Shown here in pieces: positions 17,812 to 25,826 of a stretch of DNA of 64,000 nucleotides (position 1 is its first letter; the number at the start of each line of letters is the position of its first letter). The notes below the pieces were generated by a model. That model worked only from the letters and a program-made list of their open reading frames with translations. It was not told the origin of the DNA and did no database searches. Source of the DNA: Chryseobacterium sp. FH1 (lineage in GTDB: Bacteria > Bacteroidota > Bacteroidia > Flavobacteriales > Weeksellaceae); NCBI RefSeq assembly GCF_000735135.1, contig NZ_JPLZ01000001.1, positions 186,001 through 250,000 of the forward strand, written 5' to 3'. The translations under genes were made by a program, and so were the position numbers.

Positions 17812-18437
17812 TGTTTAAAAATATAGCTTTCTTCGCCTTTTTATTAATTTCAGGTGTTGTTTTTGCCCAATCTACGGCAATGACGAGTGCCGAATCCAAA
17901 GCATTTGTGACAAAAATTTCTGCTGAAACAAAAGAAATTAAAACTCTGCAAAGCGATTTCGTTCAGACAAAAAAAATGGATTTTTTAGATAAAAATATTG
18001 TTACTCAGGGAAGAATGTCTTTAAAATCGCCTAATACTTTGAGCTGGAAATACACAAAACCTTATCAGTACAGCATTATCTTTAAGGAAAACAAAATTTT
18101 CATCAACGACCAAGGGAAGAAATCTTCGGTAGATGCAAAGAGTAAAACTTTTGAAAAAATAAATAAACTGATTGTCGGGAGTTCCAACGGAAAAATGTTT
18201 AGTGACCCTGAATTTTCTGTGGTTTATATGAAAAATTCAAGTTCGAACATTGCGAAATTTACTCCGAAATCTGCACAGTTACTGAAGTACATTAAGCAAA
18301 TCGAACTTCATTTTCCTAAAAATCAGTCGACGGTTTCGCAGGTGAATATGACTGAGGCTTCGGGAGATACAACGAATATTGTTTTTAAAAACACCAAAAT
18401 CAATGCGCCGATTCCTGCTTCTGAGTTTTCTTTATAG
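17811..18437 (+). CDS. LolA-like outer-membrane lipoprotein carrier protein
   Basis: This 208-residue protein has a signal peptide ending near VVFAQ and the LolA-type core (LQSDFVQTKKMDFLDKNIV, GRMSLKSPNTLSWKYTKPYQYSII). LolA relatives are regular members of aryl polyene clusters and are thought to carry the hydrophobic product, or a lipoprotein, across the periplasm. Its ATG overlaps the stop of the upstream gene by one base, and its own end overlaps the next gene by 35 bases. Confidence 0.85.
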   Translation: MFKNIAFFAFLLISGVVFAQSTAMTSAESKAFVTKISAETKEIKTLQSDFVQTKKMDFLDKNIVTQGRMSLKSPNTLSWKYTKPYQYSIIFKENKIFINDQGKKSSVDAKSKTFEKINKLIVGSSNGKMFSDPEFSVVYMKNSSSNIAKFTPKSAQLLKYIKQIELHFPKNQSTVSQVNMTEASGDTTNIVFKNTKINAPIPASEFSL

Positions 18438-19038
18438 TTCATTTTTGTTACTGATATTTTCGTGCAAAACGTATCAGCTGAAAGATGCAGAACCAATTTC
18501 AAACTCCGAAAAAGAAGTTGAAAATCTGTACTTTTCTTCAAACGAAGATTATGTTTACAAATGTCAAATGGAAGTTTACGGCAACGATATCAGCGGAATT
18601 CTTATCATTAAAAAAATCTCTGAAACCACACACAGGGTTGTTATGACTTCAGATTTTGGAAACAAAATGATTGATTTTGAAATTTCTGAAAACGATTTTA
18701 AACTTAATTACGTCTTGGCAGATTTAGACAAAAAAATGGTAATCAATTTTCTGAAAAATGATTTTCAGGAATTGCTAAAACGAAATTTTTCGGTCAGTGA
18801 AAGTTTTGAAAATAATGATTCGAAGATTTATCTTTCAAATGTTGATAAGAAACAATACTTTTTGTTTTTTGATAAAAATTCTGGTTTATTAAATCAAGTC
18901 ATCTACACAAAAAACAAACGAGAAAAAATCAATTTTACTTTTGAAGCAAAAAAACATACTTTTGCACAGACAATCAATCTTCAACACAAAGATTTCAAAA
19001 TCAACATCAAACTATTCCAAATCACTGAAACTGAATAA
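18403..19038 (+). CDS. Lipoprotein, possibly DUF3261-like
   Basis: This 211-residue protein starts with MRRFLLLSFLYSSFLLLIFSC, a lipoprotein signal with the lipid-bearing cysteine at residue 21. I chose the ATG at 18403 because later starts would lose the signal; it lies 35 bases inside the LolA-like gene in another frame. The rest is a beta-rich domain with no motif I can name. Aryl polyene clusters contain a DUF3261 outer-membrane lipoprotein at a similar place, so it may anchor the exported pigment, which is inference. Confidence 0.7.
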   Translation: MRRFLLLSFLYSSFLLLIFSCKTYQLKDAEPISNSEKEVENLYFSSNEDYVYKCQMEVYGNDISGILIIKKISETTHRVVMTSDFGNKMIDFEISENDFKLNYVLADLDKKMVINFLKNDFQELLKRNFSVSESFENNDSKIYLSNVDKKQYFLFFDKNSGLLNQVIYTKNKREKINFTFEAKKHTFAQTINLQHKDFKINIKLFQITETE

Positions 19039-19041
19039 AAT

Positions 19042-19416
19042 ATGCAAACCATTCTTACCAACTTTTACACTTTAGAATCATCCGAAAAATCAGAGAATGG
19101 AAGTTTCATTGCGAAGATAAAACTCAATCCCGACCACGAGATTTTCAAAGGACATTTTCCTGGAAATCCAGTGACGCCAGGTGTTTGTATGATGCAGATT
19201 GTGAAAGACTTGACTGAAAATCTCACCGCTTCAAAATTGTTTTTGAAATCGGCTTCCAATGTGAAGTTTATGGCCATCATCAATCCTTTTGAAACGCCGG
19301 ATTTGGTCTTGCAATTGGACATTACGGAAAAAGATGGCGAACTGAAAGTAAAGAACACGACCAGTTTTGGCGAAACAATTGCATTGAAACTGTCAGTTAA
19401 TTACACCAAAATCTAA
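19042..19416 (+). CDS. Hotdog-fold 3-hydroxyacyl-ACP dehydratase, ApeI-like
   Basis: This 124-residue hotdog protein carries the FabZ/FabA signature FKGHFPGNPVTPGVCMMQ. The catalytic histidine is present (His38), but the residue 14 positions later, glutamate in FabZ, is Gln52. Two other hotdog proteins of the cluster show the opposite pattern, with glutamate but no GHFPG histidine. It therefore probably works with one of those as a mixed dehydratase, like the ApeI:ApeP complex of aryl polyene synthesis. It starts three bases after the lipoprotein stop. Confidence 0.84.
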   Translation: MQTILTNFYTLESSEKSENGSFIAKIKLNPDHEIFKGHFPGNPVTPGVCMMQIVKDLTENLTASKLFLKSASNVKFMAIINPFETPDLVLQLDITEKDGELKVKNTTSFGETIALKLSVNYTKI

Positions 19417-19420
19417 GGTT

Positions 19421-19903
19421 ATGAAATTGATTTTCACTTTGATGTTCACATTCTTCTCATTCTTCCAATCGGACTTGGAATCTTTGAGAAACAGCTATTC
19501 CAAGGCTAACTCGTCCAACGAGAATGCTAAGAATTTCATTGCTTTGGCTGAGAAAAAATCATCAAATGACCCCGTAATTTCCGCTTACAAATCAGCTTCA
19601 AAAATCTTGGAAGCCAAAGTGACGACCGAAAAAAACAAACGAAAATCATTTGTAAAATCAGGCGCAACTACGTTGGAAAGCCTCATTGCAAGCAACCCAA
19701 ACAACGCAGAATTACGTGTCATCCGAATGAGCGTTCAGGAAAATATCCCGAAAATCGTGGGTTATCACAAGAATCTGAAAGAAGACAAAACCTTCCTCAT
19801 CAACAATTACAGCAAACAAAACGCTGACCTGAAAAGCTACATCAAACAGTTTGCTGGGCAATCCAAAACGATGACGGCTACCGAAAAAGCCTCATTCAAA
19901 TAA
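19421..19903 (+). CDS. Small exported protein of the pigment operon, function unknown
   Basis: I do not recognise this 160-residue protein. It has a short hydrophobic N-terminus (MKLIFTLMFTFFSFFQS), probably a cleaved signal peptide, followed by a lysine-rich, mainly helical periplasmic region with no cysteines. It starts four bases after the dehydratase gene, and its stop overlaps the glycosyltransferase gene by one base, so it is surely co-expressed with the export part of the operon. A periplasmic chaperone-like role is possible. Confidence 0.7.
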   Translation: MKLIFTLMFTFFSFFQSDLESLRNSYSKANSSNENAKNFIALAEKKSSNDPVISAYKSASKILEAKVTTEKNKRKSFVKSGATTLESLIASNPNNAELRVIRMSVQENIPKIVGYHKNLKEDKTFLINNYSKQNADLKSYIKQFAGQSKTMTATEKASFK

Positions 19904-21075
19904 TGACCATCCACGAAGTACGAAACGCCATCTCCGAAAGGAAAATCTGTGTTTTAATCCCTACTTATAACAACGAAAAAACGCTGAAACGCGTCATCAA
20001 CGGCGTTGTGGATTACACCCAAAACATCATCGTTGTAAACGACGGTTCCACGGATTCTACTTCGTCCATTTTGAGCGATTATCGCCAAATTTCAATCATC
20101 CATTTACCCGAAAACAAAGGCAAAGGAAATGCACTGAAAATCGGTTTCAGAAAAGCTTTGGAACTTGGATTTGATTTCGCCATCACGATAGATTCCGACG
20201 GTCAACATTATCCAGACGATATTCCAGTTTTTGTGGAAGCTTTACTCGCTGAAAATGAAGACGTTTTGCTCATCGGAAACCGAAATATGTCGCAAGATGG
20301 CATTCCGAAGAAAAGTAGTTTTGGGAACAATTTTTCCAACTTCTGGTTTTGGTTTGAGACCGGAATCAAGCTTCAGGACACGCAATCCGGTTACCGACTT
20401 TATCCGTTAAACAAAATTCCGAAAAAATATTTCACGCCAAAATTCGAGTTCGAAATCGAGATTATTGTAAGAACGGCGTGGAAAAATATTCCGGTCAAAA
20501 ATGTTCCGGTGAAAGTCCTATACGACCCAGCGGAAAGGGTTTCGCACTTCCGCCCTTTCAAAGATTTTACGCGGATCAGTATTCTGAATACCATCCTGGT
20601 TATCATCACTTTAGCCTACATCAAACCTCGAAATTTCATCATTAATTTCAGGAAGAAAAGTTTCAACAGATTCATCAAAGAAGATGTTTTGGAAAGCGAC
20701 GGAAGCAATCGCACCAAGGCGTTTTCCATTGCGTTAGGCGCCTTCATCGGATTGTCGCCGGTTTGGGGTTTTCAGACGGCTCTGACGATATCTCTGGCTG
20801 TGATTTTCAAGCTCAACAAGGTGTTGGCATTTGTCTCTTCCAACATCAGTTTTCCGCCGTTTATTCCGCTCATTATTGCGGGTTCTCTCTTTATTGGTGC
20901 GCCTTTCGTGGATGGAGAAACCAATTTTCTGAATCACGAAATCAACTTCGAACTGGTCAAAAATCATCTGCTTCAGTACATTATCGGCAGTCTGATTCTG
21001 GCAACTTCGGTCTCCACAATTCTGGGCGTCGGTTTTTATCTTTTTCTCAATAAAGTCAATCCTGAAAACGGTTAG
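19903..21075 (+). CDS. Family 2 glycosyltransferase fused to a DUF2062 membrane domain
   Basis: This 390-residue protein begins with a GT2/DPM1-like domain: VLIPTYNNEKTLKRVINGV, VVNDGSTDST and the DSDGQHYPDD metal-binding motif. From about residue 270 a DUF2062-type region follows (RTKAFSIALGAFIGLSPVWG and FVSSNISFPPFIPLIIAG) with several membrane segments. Such enzymes move a sugar from a nucleotide donor to a lipid. In this cluster it could glycosylate the pigment or its carrier. It is the last gene of the plus-strand arm; a repeat-filled gap separates it from the convergent gene. Confidence 0.85.
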   Translation: MTIHEVRNAISERKICVLIPTYNNEKTLKRVINGVVDYTQNIIVVNDGSTDSTSSILSDYRQISIIHLPENKGKGNALKIGFRKALELGFDFAITIDSDGQHYPDDIPVFVEALLAENEDVLLIGNRNMSQDGIPKKSSFGNNFSNFWFWFETGIKLQDTQSGYRLYPLNKIPKKYFTPKFEFEIEIIVRTAWKNIPVKNVPVKVLYDPAERVSHFRPFKDFTRISILNTILVIITLAYIKPRNFIINFRKKSFNRFIKEDVLESDGSNRTKAFSIALGAFIGLSPVWGFQTALTISLAVIFKLNKVLAFVSSNISFPPFIPLIIAGSLFIGAPFVDGETNFLNHEINFELVKNHLLQYIIGSLILATSVSTILGVGFYLFLNKVNPENG

Positions 21076-21084
21076 AATGATTTG

Positions 21085-21155
21085 GGCAACTTATCCGCCT
21101 TCCACTCCCAATTGTCACTCTGAGGCTCTCGAAGAATCCGTTCAAGTCGGGTTGC
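21085..21155 (+). repeat. Left copy of inverted repeat bracketing the 21200-24368 gene pair
   Basis: The 50-base core 21106-21155 (from TCCCAATTGTCACTCTGAGG to GTCGGGTTGC) recurs in reverse complement at 24514-24563 with three mismatches. A short outer motif GGCAACTTATCCG (21085-21097) recurs at the outer side of the right copy as well. The core resembles dispersed CACTCTGAG...TCGAAGA repeats of Bacteroidetes. Confidence 0.8.
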
Positions 21156-21199
21156 GCTTCGCAGAGTTTAACGCTTTCCATTAATCTGACGATTAGTCA

Positions 21200-22846
21200 T
21201 TATTTCAACTTTCTCAAAGTCTTCTTCAAATACTTCTCAACATTCTTTTTGTCGAGAACCGTTGTAATCTCCTTCGTTAAAGCTTTTTCGAATTCAACTT
21301 TTGCCTTTCGATAATTTTTTTGATTGAAATAATATTTCCCAGTCTGAAAGTAAACCAACCAAAAATCTGGATTCAAAGCTTGATAATGATTGATAAATTC
21401 ATCAGACAAAATTTTATTTTCATCAAACTGAGAACTCAATTTTTTAAATTCCTCATAATTTTTAAATTCCTGAGAATCCACAAAAGAATCTTTCGCAATA
21501 TTCAAATTTGAAGTCGCAAATTCCCCAGTTTTCAATCGTTCATCAGAAAAGATTTTATTCAAATCATAACAGACAAATTCGCCTAATTGATAAGGATTTG
21601 ACGACACCCAAACCAAGCGTTTCTCCGGCGAAAAAATCACCGCGTGATGCGCCAAAAGTTGGTTTAAAGCTTTCTCATTTCCATAACCGATTTGTGCTCC
21701 TTTCAAACCAGATTTATCTCTTAGAATCGAAGCCATTTTTTCAGGATTCAATTTTGGATTTTCATTCAACAATTCCTGAAGTTTCTCGTATCGATATTCT
21801 GAATGGCTTTCCGCAATTTGTTTTCGATTTCGCTCGTCATCTTTATAAGCCTCGGACTGAAAATGATTTGTACAAACCAACTGACTCGAATTCTCCATTT
21901 TAAAAACTCCAAAATTATCCGGCGAAACTTCAATGATTACAGCACTTTTATCAGTCGCACTTCCAACCAAAATCGATTCTGAAACGAAGACTTTCCTTTT
22001 TTTTGCAATCGCAATCGCTTCATCAATATTTTTAGCAAACTGTAGAATTTCACGAGTCACAAGCGAAATCGGTGTTTTTGCGGTCATCGGAATTTTGGAC
22101 TTTCCAGCGTTGATAGTGACCGTGATTCCTTCCTTATTCATTCCCGAAACCACGCCAATCATTCCCGGCCAACTGACCGACATATATGGAATTCCATTTT
22201 CCGGTTCTACAAATTCTACCAACTTATTTTTGGCAAAATCGTCGCCGACATAGAAATCAAAATTTCTTCCAATCAGCAAATCGCCATCTTCAGTATTTTC
22301 GTTCCAAACAGCCAAAGACGAACAGCCAACCATCGCCAAATCCTGCATTGCGTGGCCAATATCGTGCGCGCCGTGCAAGTACAAACTTCTGAGATATTTT
22401 GGTGCGATGAAGTTGTATTTATCTGATGAGTATTGGGATAAACCATAGATTTCGGTTTGATAATCTTCCCGAATATTCAAATACATTTTCCGATTGTACC
22501 ATTTCAAAAAACCATTCAACAATTTTTGTTTGAATTTTGAAGGCACAAAACCTTCAACCTTGGAAAAGAAAATCGCTTCCTGATTTTGCATCAAACTTTG
22601 AGTCAAGGCACCATTGTTATAGCCCAACTGCAAAGGATTTCCTTGGATGTAGAGTTCCCAAAGTTGCTGTTTATTTTTGGTGAGATAATTTTCCTTAAAA
22701 CTAAAAGTCGAGTCGTTTACTTTTTCAACTTTCGGAATCTCAAGAGAAAATTGGTTGATTTTCGGAACGTGATGGATGGACTTTGAAACGCCACACGAAA
22801 TGACATTTAAAACAAGAAACAGATAAAGTAGCACTCTATTTTTCAT
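21200..22846 (-). CDS. C45-family Ntn acyltransferase/hydrolase, lipoprotein
   Basis: This 548-residue exported lipoprotein has the signal MKNRVLLYLFLVLNVISCG with the lipid cysteine at residue 18. The catalytic domain belongs to the penicillin acyl-CoA:6-APA acyltransferase group: the self-processing nucleophile is Cys175 in AMVGCSSLAVWN, followed by LLIGRNFDF and a GMNKEGITVTINAGK segment. The C-terminal 100 residues look like TPR-type helices. The family forms or breaks amide/ester links to acyl chains, so it is a candidate for the ester joining dialkylresorcinol and aryl polyene, outside the inner membrane. That role is inference. Its start overlaps the oxidoreductase gene by 11 bases. 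Confidence 0.8.
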   Translation of the reverse strand: MKNRVLLYLFLVLNVISCGVSKSIHHVPKINQFSLEIPKVEKVNDSTFSFKENYLTKNKQQLWELYIQGNPLQLGYNNGALTQSLMQNQEAIFFSKVEGFVPSKFKQKLLNGFLKWYNRKMYLNIREDYQTEIYGLSQYSSDKYNFIAPKYLRSLYLHGAHDIGHAMQDLAMVGCSSLAVWNENTEDGDLLIGRNFDFYVGDDFAKNKLVEFVEPENGIPYMSVSWPGMIGVVSGMNKEGITVTINAGKSKIPMTAKTPISLVTREILQFAKNIDEAIAIAKKRKVFVSESILVGSATDKSAVIIEVSPDNFGVFKMENSSQLVCTNHFQSEAYKDDERNRKQIAESHSEYRYEKLQELLNENPKLNPEKMASILRDKSGLKGAQIGYGNEKALNQLLAHHAVIFSPEKRLVWVSSNPYQLGEFVCYDLNKIFSDERLKTGEFATSNLNIAKDSFVDSQEFKNYEEFKKLSSQFDENKILSDEFINHYQALNPDFWLVYFQTGKYYFNQKNYRKAKVEFEKALTKEITTVLDKKNVEKYLKKTLRKLK

Positions 22847-24368
22847 CAGCTTGATTTAAAACTTGAGTCAATCTTTCGTCAATCAATTCCTTTCCCAGAA
22901 TCTCCGAGCAAGTGTTGAATGCGCCAATTGTACATCCCAAAATCCCGTGCATATTCACGCTTTGACCTGTCAGAAAAAGGTTACTGACCTTGGTTTTCGG
23001 CGAAAAAATTGTTTTCATCGGATTAGACGAATCTTTTGTGTAGCCGTACATATTTCCCTTGTAACCGCCGATGTAATCGCGATAAGATAGTGGCGAAGAA
23101 GTGTGAACAGCTTTGATTTGATAACGCAGTTCCGGGAATTTCTTTTCAATTTCAGAAATCAACTTTTCAGCTTTTTCAGTTTTGAATGCTTCGTAAGTTT
23201 TTCCCCGTTCCTGTTCTTCTGCAACCGTGTTGAAAGTGTTTTCCCATTGTTTAACCTCATCGTAATTCATATAAGTCAGAATGGTCAAACTTTCTGCGAA
23301 CTCCGGATTTTGTTTGGAAGCCGTTGCCGAAAGCATATAAGATTCTGGCCAATTCTCTTCCGAATAATCGGACTGATTCCAGATATTTTCTTCGTTCTTG
23401 TAATGGTAATAATTGAAATTGAAATGTTTGAAAGTCTTCGCTTTTAGAACGATGTAAACGCTGAAACACGAACTTATCGGTTCCAATTCATCGATTCTTT
23501 TGGTGAAAGATTTCTTAAAATGTTCTTTACCAACCAAATCTAAAGTTGTTTTTATTTCAATATTCGAAATGAATTTTTCCGCAAAATATTTTTTCCCGTT
23601 TTTGGTTTTTACGGATTTCAAAATTTGTTCCTCATCGAAAATCATCTCTGAAACTTCGGAATGTTTGTAGACTTCTGCGCCGTAATTTCTCAATTGTTTA
23701 ATCAGCAATTTTGAAATTTGACTTCCGCCGTTCGTACATTTATACGCACTTTGAATGTAAGAATTGACCGTCAAAGCGTGAACATACAAAGGTGTTTTTG
23801 CCGAACCTGCATAAAGAAAATTGGAGCCTGATAAAACCGTTTGCAATTTCTTATTTGATGTGATAGATTCTATAAAATCCTTGGCATTAATGTAAAGAAT
23901 ATCTTCATCATACTTCCCATCACCCACAAGATTGTACCTCGGAAATTGATTGCAAACATTCTGAATTTCATCAACATAACTAATTAAATTCTCTCGCTCC
24001 TCAGGAAAAATTTCTGATAATTGATTTACAAAATTGTCATAACCTTGAGAATGTGGATATTCGATTTCGTCGTTTTCGAAAGTGATTTTGTCGAATCCGA
24101 TTTCGTCCATTTTTTCGAGATTCAAATCTTGGATGATGCCAAGGTATTTGAAATATTGATGAAGATTCTGACCTTCGGAAAGTCCTCCCAGATAATGAAC
24201 ACCTGTATCGAAAATGAGTTTGTCACGCGAAAAGGTTTGGAGATTTCCGCCGTATTGGTTATTCTTTTCTAATACGCATACTTTCAGTCCTTCCTTCGCC
24301 AGAACCAAGGCAGAAACAAGTCCACCAATTCCGCTACCGATGACTAGTATGTCGTATTGTTTTTTCAA
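22836..24368 (-). CDS. FAD-dependent oxidoreductase, carotenoid desaturase/retinol saturase-like
   Basis: This 510-residue flavoprotein starts with the dinucleotide-binding motif VIGSGIGGLVSALVLAKEG (GSGIGG at 11-16) and a downstream acidic residue pattern VLEKNNQYGG, and ends with LFLTGQSVNMHGILGCTIGA. This is the phytoene desaturase / all-trans-retinol 13,14-reductase group, acting on conjugated polyenes or long isoprenoid chains. No carotenoid genes are present, so it probably acts on the aryl polyene or the alkyl chains. It is translationally coupled to the C45 gene. Confidence 0.84.
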   Translation of the reverse strand: MKKQYDILVIGSGIGGLVSALVLAKEGLKVCVLEKNNQYGGNLQTFSRDKLIFDTGVHYLGGLSEGQNLHQYFKYLGIIQDLNLEKMDEIGFDKITFENDEIEYPHSQGYDNFVNQLSEIFPEERENLISYVDEIQNVCNQFPRYNLVGDGKYDEDILYINAKDFIESITSNKKLQTVLSGSNFLYAGSAKTPLYVHALTVNSYIQSAYKCTNGGSQISKLLIKQLRNYGAEVYKHSEVSEMIFDEEQILKSVKTKNGKKYFAEKFISNIEIKTTLDLVGKEHFKKSFTKRIDELEPISSCFSVYIVLKAKTFKHFNFNYYHYKNEENIWNQSDYSEENWPESYMLSATASKQNPEFAESLTILTYMNYDEVKQWENTFNTVAEEQERGKTYEAFKTEKAEKLISEIEKKFPELRYQIKAVHTSSPLSYRDYIGGYKGNMYGYTKDSSNPMKTIFSPKTKVSNLFLTGQSVNMHGILGCTIGAFNTCSEILGKELIDERLTQVLNQADEK

Positions 24369-24452
24369 TTTTTTTGAAGTGAGATGTTAGAAGTTAGATA
24401 AGAGTATATTCAATGAATTTTATTTTTTCACTCATTGGTGACTGCTAAATTT

Positions 24453-24473
24453 AGATTCCTACGGAATGACAAA
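24453..24473 (-). repeat. Half-copy of the GTCATTCCGTAGGAATCT repeat
   Basis: The bases AGATTCCTACGGAATGACAA plus A repeat one arm of the palindrome at 16970-17027. Only one arm is present here. It lies just inside the right-hand inverted repeat, upstream of the oxidoreductase gene. Confidence 0.75.
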
Positions 24474-24513
24474 ATTGTGTTTTTAATTTGAAATGTTAAT
24501 CTATGACAAATCT

Positions 24514-24609
24514 GCAACCCGGCTTGAGCGGACTCTTCGAGAGCCTCAGAGTGACAATTGGGAGCCCTTCGACTTCGCTCAGGATAAACTACAGACGGAT
24601 TAAGTTGCC
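24514..24609 (-). repeat. Right copy of inverted repeat bracketing the 21200-24368 gene pair
   Basis: The 50-base core 24514-24563 is the reverse complement of 21106-21155 with three differences. The outer motif CGGATTAAGTTGCC (24596-24609) mirrors the outer motif at the left copy, with an extra 26-base insertion between core and motif that contains the common CTTCGACTTCGCTCAGGAT repeat. Confidence 0.8.
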
Positions 24610-24625
24610 ATAAATATATTGAAAA

Positions 24626-25510
24626 TCAATCAATATCGTCCCAAAAGTCGAAGTAATTGAACCATTGGAGTGGATATTTTTTGAGCATCGATTCCAGATT
24701 TTGAACGTAGGAGTTGAGCAAGCCTTGAGAATCGCGGTTTTTGATGTTCTGAGCGACTCGCGCGTAAAGGTGATAATGGAGATTTTTTTCCTTCATCACA
24801 TAAACGTAAACCACGGGAACGCGCAATCTGGAGGCGATGAGGAAAGGCCCAGCTGGAAATTTGGCGGTTTTTCCGAGCAAGTCAGCTTCAAGAAATTTGG
24901 AACCTTCGAAATATCGGTCGCCTGTGAAACAAATCAGCTCGTTGTTGGACAGAGCTTCGTTGATTCTGAAAATGTGCGACATATCGTCCTTCACAAAAAT
25001 GAATTTGATGTTGCTTTTCTTGACGGAAATGCTTTCCATATATTCCCTGATGGCCGTCACTTCCTGGTCTGTCGTGACAAGGTTGACTTGCGCATCAAAG
25101 TCGATGTCGGCAAAAAAATGTTCGGCGATTTCGAAATTTCCTATGTGTGCGCTAATGAGAACGCCACCTTTTTTTTCGGCGAGGAGGTTTTTGAGATTTT
25201 CAATACCGTCGAATTCGTAGGTGAATCGGTTTCTTAATCCTACAGAAATGGCGGTTTTATCAATTAGAACTTTACCGAAGACAAAGTAGCTTTTGAAAAC
25301 GGAAAGTTTGGTTTTCAAAGCACTGAAATTCAGTCTGTTTTTAAAATAATAAGAAATATACAGGTTGCTTTTCTTCTCGAAAATAAAGTAGTACGTCGCA
25401 ACGAAATAGAGGACAAAATAGGAGCTTCGGATTCCGATATTCTTGATGCACCAAACGAAAATCTGATAGCCTAATATCGTTCCTTTGGATTTGCCTTTCC
25501 ATTTGTTCAT
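24626..25510 (-). CDS. LpxL/HtrB-like lysophospholipid or lipid A acyltransferase
   Basis: This 294-residue protein has an N-terminal membrane segment (about 27-45) and the H-x4-E catalytic motif HIGNFE at His122-Glu127, then FTGDRYFEGSKFLEADLLGKTAKFP and FPAGPFLIASRLRVPVVYVY, as in LpxL-type acyltransferases. These enzymes move an acyl group from ACP to a lipid at the inner face of the membrane. Aryl polyene clusters include one, thought to join the polyene to its lipid anchor. It follows the ACP gene at 54 bases, so the ACP may be its donor. Confidence 0.85.
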   Translation of the reverse strand: MNKWKGKSKGTILGYQIFVWCIKNIGIRSSYFVLYFVATYYFIFEKKSNLYISYYFKNRLNFSALKTKLSVFKSYFVFGKVLIDKTAISVGLRNRFTYEFDGIENLKNLLAEKKGGVLISAHIGNFEIAEHFFADIDFDAQVNLVTTDQEVTAIREYMESISVKKSNIKFIFVKDDMSHIFRINEALSNNELICFTGDRYFEGSKFLEADLLGKTAKFPAGPFLIASRLRVPVVYVYVMKEKNLHYHLYARVAQNIKNRDSQGLLNSYVQNLESMLKKYPLQWFNYFDFWDDID

Positions 25511-25564
25511 AGTTCAGATGTTAGACTGTAGATGCTAGACATTAGACTAAAAATAATGTAATAA

Positions 25565-25819
25565 TTATGCAGTTTTCTCGGAAATTTTATTCTGAATTGC
25601 GTCGTAAAAATCATCGAAAGTGACCATTTGTTTAAAATCTGCCTCGCCCAATTTCACACCGAAATTAGACTCAATAATTACAACCATATCGATATAATCC
25701 AGGCTGTCCAAGCCGAGAGTGGTTTTGAAATTGGCATCATTTACAATATCATCGCGGTCAACTTCGAACTCATTGACAAGAAAGTTATTAACGACCGCAA
25801 CAATTTTATCTCTATCCAT
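25565..25819 (-). CDS. Acyl carrier protein
   Basis: This 84-residue ACP has the phosphopantetheine serine at Ser39 in LGLDSLDYIDMV. I use the ATG at 25819, which begins MDRDKIVAVV and lies seven bases after the ketosynthase stop; a TTG at 25834 would overlap that gene. It is the second ACP of the cluster, coupled to a ketosynthase on one side and an acyltransferase on the other. Confidence 0.9.
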   Translation of the reverse strand: MDRDKIVAVVNNFLVNEFEVDRDDIVNDANFKTTLGLDSLDYIDMVVIIESNFGVKLGEADFKQMVTFDDFYDAIQNKISEKTA

Positions 25820-25826
25820 AGTGTTT

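Noticed and set aside
22836-22846. A frameshifted single gene across the C45/oxidoreductase junction
   Set aside because: Both proteins have complete N-terminal and C-terminal features (lipoprotein signal; FAD motif and flavin C-terminus), so the 11-base overlap is a normal operon junction.
21085-24609. An insertion sequence or composite transposon
   Set aside because: No transposase is encoded between or beside the repeats; the repeats themselves look like dispersed palindromic elements.
24665-25237. A plus-strand frame of 190 residues opposite the LpxL-like gene
   Set aside because: The minus-strand gene carries the H-x4-E acyltransferase motif; the plus frame has an unlikely composition and no start signal.
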